A DNA stretch of 64,000 nucleotides from Flavobacterium nitratireducens (GTDB lineage: Bacteria > Bacteroidota > Bacteroidia > Flavobacteriales > Flavobacteriaceae). The notes beneath the pieces were generated by a model that saw nothing but the letters and a program-made list of their open reading frames with translations, searched no databases and was not told the origin of the DNA. Shown piece after piece: positions 60,334 through 64,000 of the stretch. Location: positions 124,001-188,000 of the forward strand of contig NZ_CP121111.1 of NCBI RefSeq assembly GCF_029625335.1, given 5' to 3'. Position 1 is the first letter of the stretch; each line of letters begins with the position of its first letter. Both the position numbers and the translations under genes were made by a program.

Positions 60334-62625
60334 ATGAAGGTTTGTATTGCCGAAAAGCCAAGTGTAGCAAGAGAAATAGCCGCTGTTTTAGGTGCTAATA
60401 CTAAGCGTGATGGCTATTTTGAAGGCAATGGATATGTTGTAACCTATACTTTTGGACATTTGTGTACCTTAAAAGAACCCAATGATTACCGACCGTATTG
60501 GAAAAGTTGGGATTTAAATAATTTACCAATGCTTCCTGAAAAATTCGAAACTAAGGTGGTTCAAAATTCAGGTATTCAGAAGCAATTTAATATCATTAAA
60601 AGTTTATTTGATCAAGCGGAATTGGTTATCAACTGCGGGGATGCCGGGCAGGAGGGAGAGCTTATTCAGCGCTGGGTAATGAATGAAGCTAATTATAAAG
60701 GCGAAGTCAAGCGTTTATGGATTTCGTCTTTAACTACTGAAGCCATAAAAGAAGGTTTTGAAAATTTAAAGCCTGCATCCAATTACGATAATTTATATTA
60801 TGCTGGTTTTTCGAGAGCTATTGGTGACTGGCTTTTAGGAATGAATGCCACTCGATTGTATACGGTAAAACATGGCGGTTACAAGCAGGTATTGTCAATC
60901 GGGAGGGTGCAAACACCAACTTTGGCGATGGTTGTAGAGCGTTTCAAAGACATTCATAATTTTGTTCCTCAGCCTTATTGGGAGTTGCAAACGCATTATA
61001 GAGACACGCTTTTTAGTTACGAAGAAGGACGTTTTATTAATAAAGAAGAAGGAGAAGAATTAGCCAATAAAGTCAAGGAAAGTGAATTTGAAATCATTTC
61101 GATTGAAAAAAAGAAAGGGAATGAATTTGCTCCTAAATTATTCGATTTGACAGGTTTGCAGGTCTATTGCAATACGAAATTTGGATTTTCGGCAGAGGAA
61201 ACCCTTAAAATAGCTCAGACTTTATATGAGCAAAAAGTAATTACTTATCCCAGAGTAGATACCACTTTTTTACCTAGTGATATTTACCCAAAAGTTCCAG
61301 GTATTCTTCAAAAATTGAATAATTATTCGGCGTTGATTGCGCCAGTTTTGGCAAAGAAAATCAAAAAATCGACCAAGGTTTTTAATGACAAAAAAGTCAC
61401 CGATCACCACGCCATTATTCCAACAGGTATCGAAATCAATTTGCCTTATAATCAACAACAAGTTTATGATATTATTGTAAAACGTTTTATTGCTGTTTTT
61501 TATGATGATTGTTTGGTTGCCAATACGACTGTGCTTGGTAAAGCCGCCGATGTTGTTTTTAAAACTACCGGGAAAGTAATTCTGGAAAAAGGATGGCGAG
61601 TAGTTTTTGAAGATCCAAACGCTAAAGAAAAAGAACCAGATTTGTTGCCTGATTTTGTAAACGGCGAAAAAGGACCGCACCAACCATCATTCTTAGAAAA
61701 AGAAACAAAAGCACCTAATCAGTTTACAGAAGCTACTTTATTACGTGCTATGGAAACAGCTGGTAAGCAGGTGGATGATGAGGATTTACGCGAGTTAATG
61801 AAAGAAAATGGTATTGGACGTCCATCAACCAGAGCGAATATTATTGAAACGCTTTTTAAACGGCAATACATTGTTAGGAATAAAAAACAGGTTTTGCCTA
61901 CGCCAACAGGGATTCAACTGATTGAAACGATCCAGAATGACTTACTAAAATCGGCTGAATTAACTGGAGTTTGGGAAAAACAATTAAAGGATATTGAAAA
62001 AGGTACTTTTACCGCTTCAGCTTTTATCAATAATATGAAAAGCATGGTAGATGCTTTGGTTTATGAAGTACGAAAGGAAACTACTCATGCTAATATTTCG
62101 CATACAGCAAGTATTCAAAAACAGGAGGCTGCAGTCGAGAAAAAGCAGTCAGCGGGAATTGCTGCTGAGGTTTGTCCTAAATGTAAAACGACCACTTTAA
62201 TAAAAGGAAAATCGGCTTTTGGATGTAGAAACCACAAGTCTGGTTGTGATTTTGTATTGCCTTTTGTTTTTGCAGAGAAAAAAATATCCGAAAATCAATA
62301 TTTGCGTTTGCTCCAAAAAGGTTCAACCGTAAATCTAAAAGATTTTAAAACAAAATCCAGAAATGTAGAAGGTTTACTTCGTTTTGATGATGATTTTAAA
62401 TTGGTTTTAGAACCAAAGAAAACCGTTCAAAAAGAACCTTCTGATGCTTTGTTTTGTCCTAAATGTCAACAAGGAACTATCATGAAAGGGAAAACTGCTT
62501 ATGGCTGTAGTTCATTTCGATTGGGATGTGATTTTAGGGTCTCTTTTGATACGGTTAGAGAAAAATTAAAAGACCAAAAACCTACTAAAGAATTGGTTTA
62601 TGCTATTTTGAAAGAGGGGTTTTAG
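60334..62625 (+). CDS. topB: DNA topoisomerase III (type IA)
   Basis: TopB relaxes and decatenates DNA. The 763-residue protein starts with the Toprim domain (MKVCIAEKPSVAREIAAVLG, with NCGDAGQEGELIQRWVMNE). The active-site Tyr is in EQKVITYPRVDTTFLPSDIY near residue 310. KDLKVTDHHAIIPT-like KVTDHHAIIPTG and ENGIGRPSTRANIIETLFKR follow. Two C-terminal zinc-ribbon domains are present at about 612-650 (CPKCKTTTLIKG...GCDF) and 705-740 (CPKCQQGTIMKG...GCDF). The gene looks intact. Such TopB is found on chromosomes and on integrative elements; here, an integrase remnant lies downstream. Confidence 0.93.
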   Translation: MKVCIAEKPSVAREIAAVLGANTKRDGYFEGNGYVVTYTFGHLCTLKEPNDYRPYWKSWDLNNLPMLPEKFETKVVQNSGIQKQFNIIKSLFDQAELVINCGDAGQEGELIQRWVMNEANYKGEVKRLWISSLTTEAIKEGFENLKPASNYDNLYYAGFSRAIGDWLLGMNATRLYTVKHGGYKQVLSIGRVQTPTLAMVVERFKDIHNFVPQPYWELQTHYRDTLFSYEEGRFINKEEGEELANKVKESEFEIISIEKKKGNEFAPKLFDLTGLQVYCNTKFGFSAEETLKIAQTLYEQKVITYPRVDTTFLPSDIYPKVPGILQKLNNYSALIAPVLAKKIKKSTKVFNDKKVTDHHAIIPTGIEINLPYNQQQVYDIIVKRFIAVFYDDCLVANTTVLGKAADVVFKTTGKVILEKGWRVVFEDPNAKEKEPDLLPDFVNGEKGPHQPSFLEKETKAPNQFTEATLLRAMETAGKQVDDEDLRELMKENGIGRPSTRANIIETLFKRQYIVRNKKQVLPTPTGIQLIETIQNDLLKSAELTGVWEKQLKDIEKGTFTASAFINNMKSMVDALVYEVRKETTHANISHTASIQKQEAAVEKKQSAGIAAEVCPKCKTTTLIKGKSAFGCRNHKSGCDFVLPFVFAEKKISENQYLRLLQKGSTVNLKDFKTKSRNVEGLLRFDDDFKLVLEPKKTVQKEPSDALFCPKCQQGTIMKGKTAYGCSSFRLGCDFRVSFDTVREKLKDQKPTKELVYAILKEGF

Positions 62626-62648
62626 ATATTTCTTTTATTCAATTATTT

Positions 62649-62681
62649 AAACTCGTAAACAATTTGTTTGCGAGTTTTTTT
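62649..62681 (+). terminator. Terminator after topB
   Basis: AACTCGTAAACAA, loop TTTG, TTTGCGAGTTTTTTT: hairpin with T tract 24 bases after the topB stop. Confidence 0.8.
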
Positions 62682-62719
62682 GTAAGTAGTATTTAAAGAG
62701 TTATTTTCTGTTGATTAAA

Positions 62720-63202
62720 TTACAAGATTATGTTTTTTTCATTAACGGAATATTGATACTTTAGAAATTCTCTTGTATGACATAGTGCAGTTTCATATTT
62801 CTTATAAGTGTTAATCGAGAATTCTTTTCCAATTAAGTCTTTCATTCGTTTGTTATGGTCTTCAAAAATTAAAATCAGTTTACGTTGTTTTTCTTCAATA
62901 CCTAAAAATTTATTCTTGAAAGTTTGAGCATTAATTTCCTGGTTGTTGTTAACCATCCATTTTTCTGTTTCATAGGCTTTGTTTTTTAAAATATCGAGGT
63001 AACTATTTAATATCCTGGCTTCTTCTGAATTCCCTTTAATTTTGCCTGCTGTAACATTCCATTTTGATTTTTCTACAAACTTTGATGTGCTTAATTCAAT
63101 TCGAGTGCCGTTAATTGTTATTCTTTTATAAATGGGAAGTAAGCCGTTTTTTGAAGCTTTTGAACTTTTCACGTATAAAAGTATAGACATTTTGTGTTTC
63201 AT
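62720..63202 (-). pseudogene. Tyrosine recombinase (integrase), N-terminal fragment
   Basis: The 160-residue frame starts MKHKMSILLYVKSSKASKNG and contains the arm-binding domain of Bacteroidetes integrases (IYKRITINGTRIELSTSKFV) and the SAM-like core-binding domain (IFEDHNKRMKDLIGKEFSIN, TYKKYETALCHTREFLKY). It stops after VNEKNIIL. The catalytic domain with R-H-R-Y is missing; full members have about 400 residues. It points away from the tmRNA gene, whose 3' end is about 370 bases upstream of it and is a common integration site. Confidence 0.83.
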
Positions 63203-63298
63203 ATTGTGGTGACTTTATAGTTATTCAAATTAATTATTTACCTCTTAGTTGTCAAGATGTTCATCTTTTGAACTGCTTGCTATCACTGGCTTCAGAAG

Positions 63299-63343
63299 AA
63301 AATCGGTTACCCTAATTTTGCTTTTTTTGGGGTAACCGATTTT
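63299..63343. repeat. Perfect 14-bp inverted repeat
   Basis: AAAATCGGTTACCC (63299-63312) and GGGTAACCGATTTT (63330-63343) are perfect inverted copies with a 17-base spacer. Neither side has a long T tract. It could be a terminator, a protein-binding site or an element end. Confidence 0.6.
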
Positions 63344-63392
63344 ACCACCAATGATTTGAGATTTAATAGATAATTTGAATAGTACCAAAAAC

Positions 63393-63428
63393 AAAAAAGC
63401 CTGTAAATCATACGATTTACAGGCTTTT
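63393..63428. terminator. Hairpin terminator in the gap between integrase fragment and ssrA
   Basis: AAAGCCTGTAAATC, loop ATAC, GATTTACAGGCTTTT: a perfect 14-bp stem flanked by A and T tracts. The gene it serves is not evident. Confidence 0.75.
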
Positions 63429-63527
63429 GAATCAATTTGAATTTGTTTTAGTGGAGTGAATGGTGTTTTAATTGAACACCTTCTTCCAATTTTAACTTTT
63501 TTAGATAGAATTAAAAAGCATTAATAT

Positions 63528-63565
63528 AAAAAAATGACGCCAATTGTCTTTCAATGGCGTCATTT
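63528..63565 (-). terminator. Terminator of ssrA
   Basis: AAATGACGCCA, loop TTGAAAGACAAT, TGGCGTCATTTTTTT on the minus strand, about 10 bases after the tmRNA 3' end. Confidence 0.9.
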
Positions 63566-63573
63566 GGCATTTG

Positions 63574-63968
63574 TGGAGTCGCCGGGAATCGAACCCGGGT
63601 CCAAACAAGCAACTAAAGAGCTTTCTACACGCTTATTTCCTGATTGAATTTTCGATAGGATGCTAGGCCAGAAACAGCCACATACTACTTAGCTTCTTAA
63701 TTTTCGAAATCTGCCCGAAGCTAACAGAAATCTAGGTCTATTTTTACGGTTCCCCTGTACTGACCGCCATAAACCAAGGCTTTCAAGGAGAATCCAGCTT
63801 CCCTACCTTGTAGGGACGTGGCGTAATCGTACTATAATTCGGATTATGCAGCTAAAGCGTAAGTATTTTCGCCGTTTAAAAGTTCGAGATCTTATATTTA
63901 CGAGCAAGGTCTCAATGCTCGACGTGCTTACTGTTCAATTCGACTTGCTGTCAAAACCAGTCGACCCC
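63574..63968 (-). ncRNA. ssrA: Transfer-messenger RNA (tmRNA)
   Basis: tmRNA rescues stalled ribosomes and tags their products for degradation. The 5' end GGGGTCG pairs with CGACTCC at the 3' end to form the acceptor stem, and the T arm GGGTTCGATTCCC is clear. CCA is not encoded. GACTGGTTTTGACAGCAAGT near the 5' end and the internal tag frame are typical. About 395 bases. The gene is complete within the window and has its own terminator. Its 3' end is a usual attachment site for integrases. Confidence 0.95.
63844..63873 (-). CDS. tmRNA proteolysis tag frame GENTYALAA
   Basis: GGC GAA AAT ACT TAC GCT TTA GCT GCA TAA on the minus strand encodes GENTYALAA, the part of the tag read after the resume Ala. 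The hydrophobic ALAA end is the protease signal. It differs from the common GENNYALAA form at position 4. Confidence 0.88.
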   Translation of the reverse strand, partial: GENTYALAA

Positions 63969-64000
63969 CAGTTTTGTAAAGTATTCAAATCATAATTTGA

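Overview
The window comes from a low-GC member of the Bacteroidota, very probably a Flavobacterium or close relative. Four things point there. Many intergenic regions carry the Bacteroidetes promoter pair TTTG/TTG, about 19 bases, then TAnnTTTG. Ribosome binding sites of Shine-Dalgarno type are nearly absent. The gene set is typical: a YceI/nitroreductase/MarR cluster, TonB and PepSY proteins, OstA-like protein, BshB1, a type II-C style Cas1 and a PduO-type adenosyltransferase. The tmRNA tag is of the GENxYALAA type. Most genes lie on the minus strand.

Layout. 1-3150: start of a trp operon (trpE-trpG-trpD) behind a complete attenuator with a three-tryptophan leader peptide. 3190-5020: an autoregulated marR-nitroreductase-yceI unit. 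5120-6310: cbpA-cbpM, both frameshifted. 6550-12440: CPA2 antiporter, purB, sirtuin, GNAT and trmH. 12600-16920: PepSY protein, TonB receptor and a small Cys-containing protein, probably metal uptake. 17000-18820: a patch of interspersed repeats with an outer-membrane barrel gene and a doubly frameshifted small gene. 18840-25200: secA, DUF2795 protein, adenosyltransferase, ABC ATPase, methyltransferase. 25460-27430: an IS3-type element between two truncated genes. 27600-31100: SulP transporter and an ECF sigma factor cluster. 31100-40940: PhzF, HIT, DUF2059, purL, a beta-helix lipoprotein, a thioesterase with isochorismate synthase, and bshB1. 41018-44023: tRNA-His, then a damaged type II CRISPR locus (array, tandem 240-bp units with possible tracrRNA, broken cas2, cas1, no cas9) and a toxin-antitoxin pair with a broken toxin. 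44250-55260: aroE-TPR-aminotransferase, OstA, superoxide dismutase, and an rsfS-ftsH-LUD-cdsA-psd-ACBP run. 55350-62630: birA, an SSS transporter, a lutC remnant, msrB, a META protein, OsmC and topoisomerase III. 62720-63970: a truncated integrase next to ssrA (tmRNA).

Two themes stand out. First, regulation: the trp leader appears to start transcription at or next to its own start codon, and its stop codon overlaps one arm of the antiterminator. The marR promoter is overlapped by two operator-like palindromes. Second, gene damage: eight frameshifts, all one-base losses in short mononucleotide runs, break seven otherwise well-preserved genes. This pattern fits sequencing error at least as well as biology. 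In contrast, cas2, the toxin, lutC and the IS transposase carry in-frame stop codons that such errors do not explain, and cas9 is simply missing.
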